Part shown: piece by piece, positions 38,838 through 53,900 of the stretch
Layout: each line of letters opens with the position of its first letter
How positions within the stretch are numbered: position 1 is the first letter of the stretch
Origin: Streptomyces sp. MMBL 11-1
GTDB taxonomy: Bacteria; Actinomycetota; Actinomycetes; Streptomycetales; Streptomycetaceae
Length of the DNA: 64,000 nt
Direction of reading: 5' to 3'
Assembly: GCF_028622875.1 (NCBI RefSeq)
Contig: NZ_CP117709.1
Span: 6,885,001 to 6,949,000 of the forward strand
Program-made: the position numbers and the translations under genes
Notes under the pieces: generated by a model
The model's input: only the letters and a program-made list of their open reading frames with translations
What the model was told of the DNA's origin: nothing
Databases searched by the model: none

Positions 38838-41171
38838 ATGTCCGGACAGCGGCTGCTACGCCGAAGGATGAGCGTGAGCGGTGTGGTCCAGGGCGTGGGG
38901 TTTCGGCCCTTCGTCCACCGCATCGCGACCGAACGAGGTCTGGGCGGCTGGATCCGCAACGAGAACGGCGGGGTCACCCTCTGTGCGGAGGGGACCGCCG
39001 AGGCGGTCGCGGCGTTCACGGAGGCCCTGCGTACCGAGGCCCCGCCGTTGGCGGTCGTGGAGGACTGCGACTTCACCGACGAGCTCATCAGCCGCGCGGA
39101 ACGGGAGTTCCGCATCGAGCAGAGCGTGGCCACGGGGCGGCAGCGGGCCTCCGTACCCGCCGACACGCACGTGTGCGACGCGTGTCTGGCCGAGCTCATG
39201 GACCCCGACGACCGGCGCTTTCGCTATCCGCTCATCAACTGCACCGACTGCGGTCCGCGCTTCAGCATCATCAGGGACACCCCCTACGACCGCCCGCTGA
39301 CCACCATGGCGGACTTCACCATGTGCCCGGTCTGCCAGGCCGAGTACGACTCGGTGACCGACCGGCGGTTCCACGCGCAGCCCAACGCCTGCGCCACGTG
39401 CGGCCCACGGGTCACCCTGTCCGGGCACGACGGGGCCGGCCGGGACGAGGACGACGCCGTCGAGGCGGCGGCGAAGCTGCTGGGCGACGGGGCCGTCGTC
39501 GCCGTGAAGGCCCACGGCGGCTACCAGTTGATGGTCGACGCCCTCAACGACGAGGCGGTCGAGCGGTTGCGCCGCCGCAAGGAGCGGGGCGGCAAGGCCT
39601 TCGCGGTGCTCGTCAAGGACACGTCCGTACTCAAGGAGTACGCGTTCGTGTCCGACGCCGAAGCGGCCGCCCTCGAATCCCCGGCGCGGCCCATCGTGTT
39701 GGTGCGCGCCAGGCCCGATTCGGCGATCTCCCGGCATGTGGCGCCGGGGCTCGGCACCCTGGGCGCCATGCTGCCGTCCACCCCTGTGCAGCACCTGCTG
39801 CTCGCCTCGGGCCTGTCCGTGCTCGTGGCGACCAGCGGCAACGCCCCGGGCGAGCCGATGGCGACCACCGCCGCGGCGGCGCGGCGCGACCTGGCGCAGG
39901 TGTGTGACGCCTACCTGGAACACGACCGGCCGATCCAGTCACGCGTCGACGATTCCATCGTGCGCGTCGTCGATCTGCCCGACGGCCCGCGACGGCAGGT
40001 CATCCGGCGCGCGCGGGGCCATGTCCCGGCGTCGATCACCACGCCGGTCCCGGTGCCCGCCGTGCTCGCGCTCGGCGCCGAGCTGAAGAACACCGCCTGC
40101 CTGGCAGCCGGGCGCCAACTCGTCCTCTCCCAGCACATCGGTGATCTGAAGTCCGAAGGGAATCTTCAGTTCCTGAGCGAGGCGGTGACGCATCTGCGCG
40201 CGCTCACGGGGATCGAACCGGAGGCGGTCGCACACGATCTGCACCCCGACTTCCGCAGTACCAAACTGGCCGCCTGCCAGGGGCTGCCCATGATCGGCGT
40301 ACAGCACCATCACGCCCACATGGCCGCCTGCATGCTCGACAACGGCTTGGACGAGCCGGTCATCGGGGTCATCTTCGACGGCACGGGGCTCGGCACCGAC
40401 GGCACCGTCTGGGGCGGCGAGTTCCTCGTGGGCGACTACCGGGGGTTCGAGCGAAGGGGACACCTCGGGCAGTTCCGCCTGCCCGGCGGCGACAAGGCGG
40501 TGACGGAGCCGGACCGGGTGGCGGTGGCGCTCCTGGAGGCCGCGTTCGGCGCGGACGCCGTCGGACTCCTCGACATCGCAGGGCTCCGGGGCAGGGACCG
40601 GGGCGAGCGCGAGATCCTGCTCAAGATGGCCGCCCGCGGGGTCAACTCCCCCCTGACGTCGAGTGCGGGCAGGCTTTTCGACGGCATGTCCGCGCTGCTG
40701 GGTGTCTGTTCCCGGATCGGCTACGAAGCCGAGGCGGCCATCAGACTCGAGGAGCTGCTGGACGGCGACCACGGCGCCACCGACCCATGGCCGACCGTGC
40801 TGTACGCCGCCGAGGACCGGCACGTCGTCGATGTGCGCCCCTGGGTACGGGCCGTCGTCGCATCCGCGGGGTCGCTCGACGCGGCCGAGGTGAGCCGACG
40901 CTTCCACGAGAGCCTGTCCCACGCCGTCGTCGAGGTGTGCGCGCGGCTGCGGCGCGAGGCCGGCCTTGACGCCGTGGTCCTGAGCGGGGGCGTCTTCCTC
41001 AACCGGTACCTGTCGGAGCGGGTCGCGCACCTGCTGTCCCAGGCCGGATTCCGTGTCTACACGCACCAGCGGATCCCCATGACCGACGGCGGCATCTCGG
41101 CCGGTCAGGCCATGGTCGCCGGGGCGCTGCTGCGAGAGCGGGCCGACGCCGAGCGGCTCGTCACCGGTTGA
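38838..41171 (+). CDS. hypF: HypF, carbamoyltransferase (full-length)
   Basis: About 777 residues with every HypF domain in order: acylphosphatase-like (V-Q-G-V-G-F-R-P-F, ~14-22), two Cys4 zinc fingers (C-D-A-C...C-T-D-C and C-P-V-C...C-A-T-C, ~103-190), YrdC-like carbamoyl-adenylate domain (~205-385) and Kae1-like domain with H-H-H-A-H metal site (~493-497) and D-G-T-G-L-G-T-D-G. It makes carbamoyl-AMP from carbamoyl phosphate and ATP and moves the carbamoyl group to the HypE tail cysteine. The complete domain set sets it apart from shorter antibiotic O-carbamoyltransferases (TobZ/NovN type), which lack the first two parts. ATG 38838 was chosen as homology begins near it. It precedes an NRPS gene by 28 bases. 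Confidence 0.96.
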   Translation: MSGQRLLRRRMSVSGVVQGVGFRPFVHRIATERGLGGWIRNENGGVTLCAEGTAEAVAAFTEALRTEAPPLAVVEDCDFTDELISRAEREFRIEQSVATGRQRASVPADTHVCDACLAELMDPDDRRFRYPLINCTDCGPRFSIIRDTPYDRPLTTMADFTMCPVCQAEYDSVTDRRFHAQPNACATCGPRVTLSGHDGAGRDEDDAVEAAAKLLGDGAVVAVKAHGGYQLMVDALNDEAVERLRRRKERGGKAFAVLVKDTSVLKEYAFVSDAEAAALESPARPIVLVRARPDSAISRHVAPGLGTLGAMLPSTPVQHLLLASGLSVLVATSGNAPGEPMATTAAAARRDLAQVCDAYLEHDRPIQSRVDDSIVRVVDLPDGPRRQVIRRARGHVPASITTPVPVPAVLALGAELKNTACLAAGRQLVLSQHIGDLKSEGNLQFLSEAVTHLRALTGIEPEAVAHDLHPDFRSTKLAACQGLPMIGVQHHHAHMAACMLDNGLDEPVIGVIFDGTGLGTDGTVWGGEFLVGDYRGFERRGHLGQFRLPGGDKAVTEPDRVAVALLEAAFGADAVGLLDIAGLRGRDRGEREILLKMAARGVNSPLTSSAGRLFDGMSALLGVCSRIGYEAEAAIRLEELLDGDHGATDPWPTVLYAAEDRHVVDVRPWVRAVVASAGSLDAAEVSRRFHESLSHAVVEVCARLRREAGLDAVVLSGGVFLNRYLSERVAHLLSQAGFRVYTHQRIPMTDGGISAGQAMVAGALLRERADAERLVTG

Positions 41172-41199
41172 TCTGTTCGACTCAAGGATGGTCCTTGTC

Positions 41200-43874
41200 A
41201 TGACACTTGCCCGCATCGCGGGAACCCCCCGGATTCCGCACGAGGAGATCCTGTGCGGTCTGTGCGCCGAGGTCCTGAACCTGGACGTGGTGTTCGGGCA
41301 CGAGAACTTCGTCGCGCTCGGCGGCGACGCGGAGGCCGGGACGCGGCTGCTCGACGCCGTGCGTGCGGCGCTGCGGTGCGACGTGAGCCTGGAGGAGCTC
41401 CTTCAGGCACCGTCCCTGGCAGCCGTCGCCGCCCGCCTCGCCCCGCCTCGCCCCCGGGTCCCGGGGAGGACGGCGGCGGGGGAGTGGACGTCCTCGTCGC
41501 TCGCCTTCTGGCGCCGCGCACTGGAGGGCATGCCGCAGGCGCTCGAACTGCCCGCGAACCGCCCTCGGCGGAGCACCGCCGCACAGCGCGCCGAGAAGGT
41601 GCCGATCACGCTGGACGCCGCCTTGCACGCCCGGTTGGCGGGACTCGCCAGATCGCGGGGAGTGACGCTCTTCATGCTGCTCCAGGCCGGTCTGGCCGCC
41701 TTGCTGACGAGGCTGGGGTGCGGGGAGGACGTCCCGGTCGGCACCCATGTCGCCGGTCGTACGGACGAGGCGGCGGAGGACGTCGTCGGCGCCCTCGCCG
41801 ACACGATGGTGCTGCGCACGGACACGACGGGAAACCCCACCTTCACCGAGTTGCTCGCCAGGGTGCGGGACTGGGACCTCGACGCTTTCGCGCACCGGGA
41901 CGTCCCCTTCGACCGACTGGTCGACGAGATGCGCGCCACGCGGTCGTCCTCCCGGCACCCGCTGTTCCAGGTGCTGTTGGACGTCCATCGCCACAGCACC
42001 GCCCAGGGGCGCACAGCCGGCCCCGACGCACGTCCTGAGGCCGTGGACACCGAGGGCCCCCGGTACGACCTGGCCTTCGACGTCCACGAGAGCTTCCGGC
42101 CGGGCCACGCCCCGGACGGCATGACCGGCACACTCACGTACTCGGCCGATCTCTTCGACCAGGAGACGGCGCTGTGGCTGGTCCGCCGGTGGGTGTCGGT
42201 GCTCGGACAATGTGTGGACCGGCCGGACGTGAGGCCCGCGGATCTGGACGTCCTGGACCGGCAGGACGTGCGGCGGCTGCTCGTGGAGGGGAACGGCACG
42301 GGCACCCAGCACGCGGCGGACTCCCTCATCCACGAACTCTTCGAGGCGCAAGCGGCGTCGCTGCCCGATCACGTCGCCTTGACGCACGGCGACGCGTGGT
42401 TGAGCTACGCCGAACTCAACGCGAGGGCCAATCGCCTCGCGCACGCCCTGATCGCACGAGGCGCGGGCCCGGAGCGGCTCGTCGCCCTCGGCATGAGCAG
42501 GTCGATGGACCTGGTGACGTCGATTCTGGCGGTTCTGAAGGCGGGCGCCGCCTACGTCACCGTCGACCCGTCCCTGCCCGGCGAGCGGGTCCGGCTGATG
42601 CTCCAGGAGGCGGATCCCGCCCTCCTCGTCACGGTCGACGCGTGGCACTCGGGAGTCTTCGCGGGCCAACAGGTGCGGAGCCTGGTACTCGACGACGCAC
42701 ACGTCCAGGAGGAGCTGCGCTCACAGCGCGTGCACAATCCGGGCGACGCGGACCGCAACGGCCCCCTTGCCAGGGAGAACCTGGCCTATGTGTTCTACAC
42801 GTCCGGCTCGACGGGCCGGCCGAAGGGCGTCGCCGTCACGCACACGGGCGTGAGCAGCCTCGCGTCGACCGTCCGGGAGAGGTTCGCGCTGGGACCCCAC
42901 TGCCGGGTGCTGCAGTTCGCGTCCTTCATGTTCGACATGTCGGTGTGGGACCAGTGCATGAGCCTGTTCAACGGCTGCACGATGGTGCTCGTCGAGGACG
43001 ACCGCCGGGTGGGCCCGGACCTCGTGGACCTCATCACGGAATGCGGGGTCACCCATGTGACGCTGCCGCCCGCCGCGTTGGCGTCCATCCCGGAGGACTG
43101 GGAGTTCCCGCCCGACCTGGTGCTGATCACCGGTGGTGAGGCGCTGTCGGTCGAGGACTTCCGGCGCTGGTCGAAGGTGGCGACCGTGCACAACTCGTAC
43201 GGTCCGACGGAGACGACGGTGGTCTCCACCCTGTGGAGCGGCACGGAGGACGGCGTCGGCACGACGGTCCCCATCGGCGGCCCCATCCACAACACCGCAC
43301 TGTACGTACTCGACGAGCGGATGCGCCTGGTGCCGCCTGGGATGATCGGCGAGCTGTACATCGCGGGGCCCGGAGTGGCGCGCGGGTACATGGCGCGCCC
43401 GGACCTCACCGCCGAGCGGTTCGTGGCGGACCCCTTCGGCGCCCCCGGGACCCGGATGTACCGCTCCGGAGACCGGGTGCGCAGGCGCCGCGACGGCGTC
43501 ATCGAGTTCTGCGGCAGGAACGACGGGCAGGTCAAGATCCGAGGCTTCCGGGTCGAACTGGGCGAGGTCGAGGCCACGGCCCTGAACCACCCCCACGTTC
43601 GCGGTTGCGTCGTGATGCTCCGCGAGGACAGGCCGGGCGACAAGCGTCTCGTCGCCTACGTCGTCACCGACTCCTCCTCGACCGATGTGCCGGAGCTGCG
43701 GCGGCACATGCGCGGCAGGCTGCCCGAGTACATGGTGCCGGCGGCGTTCGTGCTCCTCGACGCCCTGCCGCTGGCGCCGAACGGCAAGGTGAACCGACGG
43801 GCACTGCCCAAGCCGGAGTTGGCCGGCTCGCTGGCGACCGGAGCGGTGGCCGGGGCTCGAAGCAGAGGAGAGAC

Positions 43875-43878
<4 letters not shown>
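41200..43878 (+). CDS. NRPS: inactive PCP + truncated C + A domain, no carrier
   Basis: About 892 residues. The start may be ATG 41188 or 41200; AAGGA suits 41200. The N-terminal carrier-like domain reads L-G-G-D-A (~38-42) where the phosphopantetheine serine should be, so it cannot be primed. Next comes only the C-terminal half of a condensation domain (~97-345), from F-W-R-R-A-L-E-G on; the HHxxxDG half is missing. A full A domain follows (~377-877) with [32 protein letters not shown] and the N-G-K lysine; its pocket reads D-M-W-T-I-G-S-V-V-K, not one I can assign. No carrier follows. The next gene overlaps and has carriers with ruined A domains, so this A domain very likely loads them in trans. 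Confidence 0.94.
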
Positions 43879-48203
<4,325 letters not shown>

Positions 48204-48433
48204 CGGGCCGGTTCGCGGACCCGCCGAAGCCACTGCGGAGGAGGGGCGTCCTGGAGCACCCAAGATGCCGCCATGATGCCGCCCGAGGCTGCCGCTCGGT
48301 CAGGACCGGGGAGTTACGGTGAGGGCGGGCATCGGCCGGCGGCGGGCGAAGACGCCGGGGTGGACGCGTGATTTTGGCGCGGACGATGATTCCGGGCGGA
48401 CGAAGATTTCGGGCGGACGAAGGGGAACGGACC

Positions 48434-49186
48434 GTGGCAGGAGCATCGAGGGCCGACGCCTGGATCCGGCGGTTCCATCCCTCCCCCCAGGCCACTGCCC
48501 GCGTCGTCTGCCTGCCGTACGCCGGTGGGGCCGCGCCGTACTACTTCCCCCTCTCGAAGGCGCTGTCGCCCATGACGGAGGTGCTGGCGGTCCAGTACCC
48601 GGGCCGGCAGGACCGGTACAACGAAGCCTGCATCGAGGACATGGCGACCCTCGCCGACCGGATCACCGACGAGCTGATCCCGTGGACCGACCGCCCGCTC
48701 GTGCTCTTCGGCCACAGCATGGGTGCCGGCGTGGGCTTCGAGATCGCGCTCCGGCTCGAAGAGCGAGGGATCAGGCCGCTCGGACTGTTCGCGTCCGCGC
48801 GGCGCGCTCCCTCGATCGCCGGTGACCAGCGCCACCACCTGGCCAGCGACGAGGAGTTGGTGAAGGAGCTGGTACGGCTGAACACATCCAACGCCGAACT
48901 ACTCGCCGACGCTTCGCTGTTGCCCCTCGTGCTGCCGACCATCCGCAGTGACTACCGCGCCTCCGAGCTCCACCTGAGCCCGTCGTCCGCGCGGCTGCAC
49001 TGCCCGATCATCGCCCTGACCGGCGACGACGATCCCGTGGTGGCCGCCGACGACGTGAAGGGCTGGAGCCGGCACACCTCGGGCGACTTCCGGATGCGGG
49101 TCTTCCCGGGTGGGCACTTCTACCTCGACGACCATGCCAAGGCGGTCCGGCAGGAGATCACCGAACACATCGCGTCCGCGGCCTGA
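48434..49186 (+). CDS. type II thioesterase
   Basis: About 250 residues. GTG 48434 follows AGGGGA; in-frame codons before it code for an unconserved Arg-rich stretch. The family pattern is complete: V-C-L-P-Y-A-G-G-A-A (~26), Y-P-G-R-Q-D-R (~60), F-G-H-S-M-G-A-G (~95) and G-D-D-D-P-V plus G-G-H-F-Y near the end for the Asp and His. It should clear mis-primed or stalled carriers in the right-hand synthetases. A 230-base gap separates it from the preceding NRPS gene, and the exporter follows. Confidence 0.92.
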   Translation: MAGASRADAWIRRFHPSPQATARVVCLPYAGGAAPYYFPLSKALSPMTEVLAVQYPGRQDRYNEACIEDMATLADRITDELIPWTDRPLVLFGHSMGAGVGFEIALRLEERGIRPLGLFASARRAPSIAGDQRHHLASDEELVKELVRLNTSNAELLADASLLPLVLPTIRSDYRASELHLSPSSARLHCPIIALTGDDDPVVAADDVKGWSRHTSGDFRMRVFPGGHFYLDDHAKAVRQEITEHIASAA

Positions 49187-49376
49187 TGCCACGGCGGCAA
49201 CGCCGGTAACTGCCTCTCTCCGTCCACCCGTTCCCGCCCGGGAGCGCAGGCCGTCGTGCGCGGGCTGCCTCCGGCCTGCCTCCCCAGCTGCCCGTCGACG
49301 CGGTCGGACTCGAGTACGGTAGCGCCGCACGACGCAGGAAGCCCTCTGAAAGGCGCGCCAGGTGACAGGAGACAGC

Positions 49377-50690
49377 ATGACCGACCCGGGTGCCGGTGCC
49401 GGTGTCGGAGAGCGCAAGCGCCGCAAGGGGGTGCTGCGACACCGCGACTTCCGGTTGCTGTGGATCGGCGAGACCACGAGCAAGGTCGGCAGCAGTATGT
49501 CGATCGTCGTGATGCCGTTGGTGGCGATGACGACGCTGGACGCCAGCACCTTCCAGGTGAGCGCGCTCGCCGCGTTGACCTGGCTGCCGTGGCTCGTGGT
49601 GGGCCTGCCGGCCGGTGCGTGGGTCGACCGACTGCCCAGCCGCCGCGTCATGCTGGTCTGCAACGCGGTCTCCCTGGTCAGCCTCGGGAGTGTGCCGGTC
49701 GCCGCCTGGACGGGTGTGCTGACCATCTGGCAGATGATGATCGCGGCGCTCGTCGCCGGCACCGCGGCGGTCTTCTTCGAGACCGCGTTCCAGGTCTATG
49801 TACCCTCCCTGGTGCCCTCGGAAGAACTGGTCGAGGGCAACGCCAAACTGCAGGGCAGCGCCGCCGCGGCACATATCGCCGGGCCAGGGATCGGCGGTCT
49901 GCTCGCCCAAGCCGTCGGCGCGGTGTGGGGCGTGGCCGCGGACGCGCTGTCCTTCCTCGTGTCGTCGGCCTGTCTGGCGTCCATCCGGGACGACGCCGGG
50001 AGCGAACGGCCGCCCGCCCGCAAGAACGGGAGTCTCCTGCGGGACATCAGGGAGGGCCTGCGCTTCGTGTTCGGCGATCCCTATCTGCGTATCTTCACGC
50101 TGAACGGGGCGGCGGCGAATCTGGCGCTGCAGGGCTTCACGGCCGTCCTGGTGGTGTTCATGGTCAGGGAACTGGACGTCAGCGCCGGTGCGGCCGGCCT
50201 CGCGATGGCCGGAACCAGCGTGGGGGGAGTGATCGGGGCGACGATCGTCCCGTGGGTCACCCGCCGTTTCGGCAGCGCGCGCGGCGTGCTGCTCGGTCAG
50301 GTGACGGTCCCCTTCGCGTTGCTCATCCCGTTGGCAGGACCGGGCGCGGGACTGACGCTCGTGGTGGTGGGCGGACTCATCATCTCGCTCGGCGTCATGA
50401 TCGTGTCCGTGGTGAAGCGCAGCTTCGTGCAGGAGTACTGCCCCCGGCCGATATTGGGCCGTGTGATGGTCAGCATGCAGTTCCTCAACTACGGGGCCAT
50501 ACCGGTCGGCGCACTGCTCGGGGGCGCCCTGAGCAGTGCGTTCGGATTGCGCGCCACGGTCTGGGTGATGACGAGCGCGTTCGTACTGACCACCTTGATG
50601 CTGCTGTTCAGTCCCATCCGCCGGCATCGAAACCTGCCCACCGCGCCTCCCGGACAGACGGAAGCCGACAGCCGGCCGGTCGCCCGGTGA
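49377..50690 (+). CDS. MFS exporter
   Basis: A 437-residue integral membrane protein with about 12 hydrophobic segments; the short cytoplasmic start (R-K-R-R-K-G-V-L-R-H-R-D-F-R) leads into the first helix. Its layout matches MFS transporters of the enterobactin-exporter/macrolide-efflux (MFS_3) kind, with the loop motif G-A-W-V-D-R-L-P-S-R-R between helices 2 and 3. ATG 49377 sits five bases after AGGAG. As the only transporter in the window, between a thioesterase and a synthetase gene, it is the likely exporter of the peptide and a self-protection factor. The substrate is inferred from position only. Confidence 0.92.
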   Translation: MTDPGAGAGVGERKRRKGVLRHRDFRLLWIGETTSKVGSSMSIVVMPLVAMTTLDASTFQVSALAALTWLPWLVVGLPAGAWVDRLPSRRVMLVCNAVSLVSLGSVPVAAWTGVLTIWQMMIAALVAGTAAVFFETAFQVYVPSLVPSEELVEGNAKLQGSAAAAHIAGPGIGGLLAQAVGAVWGVAADALSFLVSSACLASIRDDAGSERPPARKNGSLLRDIREGLRFVFGDPYLRIFTLNGAAANLALQGFTAVLVVFMVRELDVSAGAAGLAMAGTSVGGVIGATIVPWVTRRFGSARGVLLGQVTVPFALLIPLAGPGAGLTLVVVGGLIISLGVMIVSVVKRSFVQEYCPRPILGRVMVSMQFLNYGAIPVGALLGGALSSAFGLRATVWVMTSAFVLTTLMLLFSPIRRHRNLPTAPPGQTEADSRPVAR

Positions 50691-50929
50691 CCAGGCCGGA
50701 CGCTGTGTGATCTGCTCCCCGCACATCGGTGCCCGCGCCTTCCTGTACGACACCCACGGCCCCGACGCTCCCGCCCCCTGCCGAGGCGCCGTTCCGTGGC
50801 TGGGGACAGCCACCGGCGTTCTGCCGCTCAAGGTGCCGCAGGCCGCCGGTCGAGCGCACTAGCGTGAGACAAACCTGACCTCTTGAAAGGAACCGAGCGA
50901 TAGCGGGCGATGACGCCACAGGCTCGGGC

Positions 50930-50940
50930 AAGGAATTGGA
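50930..50940 (+). promoter_or_regulatory. ribosome-binding site pointing to a TTG start
   Basis: AAGGAATTGGA(G) sits 8-9 bases before TTG 50949, which is in frame with the synthetase. The resulting N-terminus (L-F-S-P-T-V-R-Q-Q) aligns residue for residue with the GTG-started paralogue at 16076 (V-Y-M-P-S-V-R-Q-Q). Confidence 0.55.
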
Positions 50941-50948
50941 GCCCCAGG

Positions 50949-53900
50949 TTGTTCTCACCCACCGTCAGACAGCAGGGTCTGTGGTTTCTGAGCCGGCAGG
51001 AAGGGCCGTCCCCGACGTACAACGTGCCGCTCGCCCTGTACCTCGAAGGGGATCTGGACCCCGAAGCCCTCCGGCTCGCCCTGGGTGATGTGGTCGGCCG
51101 CCATGACACACTGCGCACGGTCTTCGAGGACGTCGACGGCAACCCCCGCCCGCGCGTCCTTGAACACGAGGACGACGGCGTCGCACTCTCCGTGGCCGAC
51201 GTCGCCGAGGAGGAGCTCGACGCGGCCCTGGTCAGGCTGAGCCGGATCCCCTTCGACCTCGGGAAGGACCGCCCGCTGCGCGCCCACCTGCTGGCCACCG
51301 GCGAGCGCGGGCACGTACTCCTCCTGGTGATGCACCACATAGCCACCGACGGCGCTTCGGTGCGGCCGCTCGTCAAGGACCTCGGCGAGGCCTACCGTGC
51401 GCGCACCGAGGGGAACGCGCCGGACTGGGAGACGCTCGCCACGACGTACGGCGCATATGCCGAGTGGCAGCGCGAGGACCTCGGCGACCCGTCGGACCCG
51501 GAGAGCGAGGCCGCCCGGCAACTGTCGTACTGGCGTCAGGCGCTCGCCGGTCTGCCCGAGGAAGCCCTGATCCGGCCGGACCGTCCGCGTCCCGCCGTCG
51601 CGTCGCACCGGAGCCGGACCCATACCGTCGGCTGCTCCCCGCGGATCCACGCCCGGCTCCTGGAGATCGCCAAGGAGACCGGCACCACGCTGTTCATGGT
51701 GCTCCAGGCAGCGACCGCCGTCCTGCTGTCCCGGACCGGCGCGGGCGACGACATCCCGATCGGTGTGCCCGTCGAGGGCCGGGACGACGAGGACCTGGAG
51801 GACCTGGTCGGCTTCTTCGTCAACAGCGTCGTGCTGCGGACGAGCACCGCGGGCAACCCGTCCTTCCGTGAGCTGCTCCAGCGGGTCCGCGACACCGACA
51901 TCGCCGCCTGGTCGCACCAGGACGTGCCGTTCGACTGGGTCGTCGAGGACCTCAACCCCGAGCGATCCCACCAGCGCAACCCGCTCTTCCAGGTCCTCAT
52001 GACCGTGAAGGACTCCGACGCCGGGGCGGTGGAGATGGCCGCCGGGCTGAGCGCCCGTATCCGCCCGGTCGACCTCGGCACCGCCAAGTTCGACCTCTCC
52101 GTCGGCTTCACCCCGGAGCGCACCGCGCACGGCGTCCCGGACCGCCTGATGGTCGAGGTCGAAGGCGCCACCGACCTCTACGAGGAGGCGACGGTACGCG
52201 CCGCCGCCGAGCGTCTGGCCCGGGTCCTGGAGGCGGCGGCAGCCGACCTCGACCGGCCGGTCCTGGACATCGACCTGCTGGACGCGCGAGAGCGCCGGCA
52301 CGTGCTCACCGAGTGGAGCGGCACCCTCGGGGCCCGTCCCGCCGCCACGCTCACCGAGCTGTTCGAGTTCCAGACGGCGGACAGGCCCGACGCCGTGGCC
52401 GTCGTGGACGGAGCCGAGCGCCTCACCTACCGCGAGCTGAACGCGCGCGCCAACCGCCTCGCGCGGCTGCTCCGGGCGCGTGGGGCGGGCCCCGAGGAGC
52501 GCGTCGCGGTGCTGCTGCACCGCTCCGCCGACCTGGCCGTCGCCCTCCTGGCCGTCCTCAAGACGGGCGCGGCCTACCTGCCGGTGGACCCGGCCTATCC
52601 GGCGGAGCGCGTCTCGGTCGTCTTCGAGGACGCGCGGCCCGCACTGGTCGTCACGTCCGAGTCCGCGGCGGACCTGCTGCCGCCGACGACGGCGGCGCCG
52701 ATCCGGCTCGGTGACGAAGGCGTCGAATCCGATCTCGCCGCCCAGGACCCCGCCGACCTCACCGACGCCGACCGGATCGCACCGCTCGACCCCCGGCACC
52801 CCGCCTACGTGATCTACACCTCCGGCTCCACCGGCCGCCCCAAGGGCGTCGCCGTCCCGCACGCGGGCGTGGTCGCGCTCCTGGACGCCACGCGTGAGCG
52901 GTTCGCCTTCGACGGCGACGACGTGTGGTCGTGGTTCCACTCGTACGCCTTCGACATGGCGGTGTGGGAGATGTGGGGCGCCTTCGCGTACGGCGGCTCC
53001 CTGGTCACCGTCCCTTACGAGGTGTCGCGCTCACCGCGGGACTACCTGGCCCTCCTCGCCGAGGAGAAGGTCACGGTCGCGTGCCAGACCCCGTCGGCCT
53101 TCTACCCGCTCATCGCGGAGGAGGCCAGGAGCACACCCCAACTCGCGCTGCGCACCGTGGTCTTCGGTGGTGAGGCGCTCGACCTCGCGCAGCTCGCCCC
53201 CTGGTACGACCGGCACCCGGACGACGGCGTGAGGCTGGTCAACATGTACGGCATCACCGAGACGACCATCCACACCACGTATCTGGCCCTCGACGCGCGC
53301 ACGGCGGCCCGGTCGCCGGGGCGCAGCCTGGTGGGGCTGCCGGTCGCGGGCCTGCGCACCTTCGTCCTGGACGGCCGGCTCCAGCCGGTACCGGTCGGTG
53401 TGGTGGGTGAACTGTACGTGGCGGGACCGCAGTTGGCGCGCGGCTATCTGAACCGGCCGCATCTGACCGCCGAGCGGTTCGTGGCCTGCCCGTTCGAGAG
53501 CAACGGCGAGCGCATGTACCGCAGCGGCGACCTGGCCCGCTGGACCCCGCAGGGGCAGCTGGAGTACGTGGGCCGCGCCGATCACCAGGTCAAGATCCGC
53601 GGATTCCGCATCGAACCGGGCGAGATCCAGGCCGCGCTCGCCGAACACCCCGACATCGTGCGCAGTGCTGTGATCGTGCGCGAGGACACGCCGGGTGACA
53701 GGCGCCTCGTCGCCTACGTCGTGGCCGGCGAGGCCGGGGTGTCACCCAGCGATGTCCGAGGCCGGCTGCAGCGCAGGCTTCCCCACTACATGGTGCCGAC
53801 GATCGTGCCGGTCGACGACCTGCCGCTCACGGTGAACGGCAAGCTCGACCGCGGGGCGCTTCCCGCGCCGGGTGCCGCGGGCCGGGCCGGCGACCGCTCC

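Noticed and set aside
37822..41171. HypE/HypF as ordinary hydrogenase maturation genes
   Set aside because: No hydrogenase subunits or hypA, hypB, hypC or hypD are near, and the genes are packed between peptide-biosynthesis genes on one transcript.
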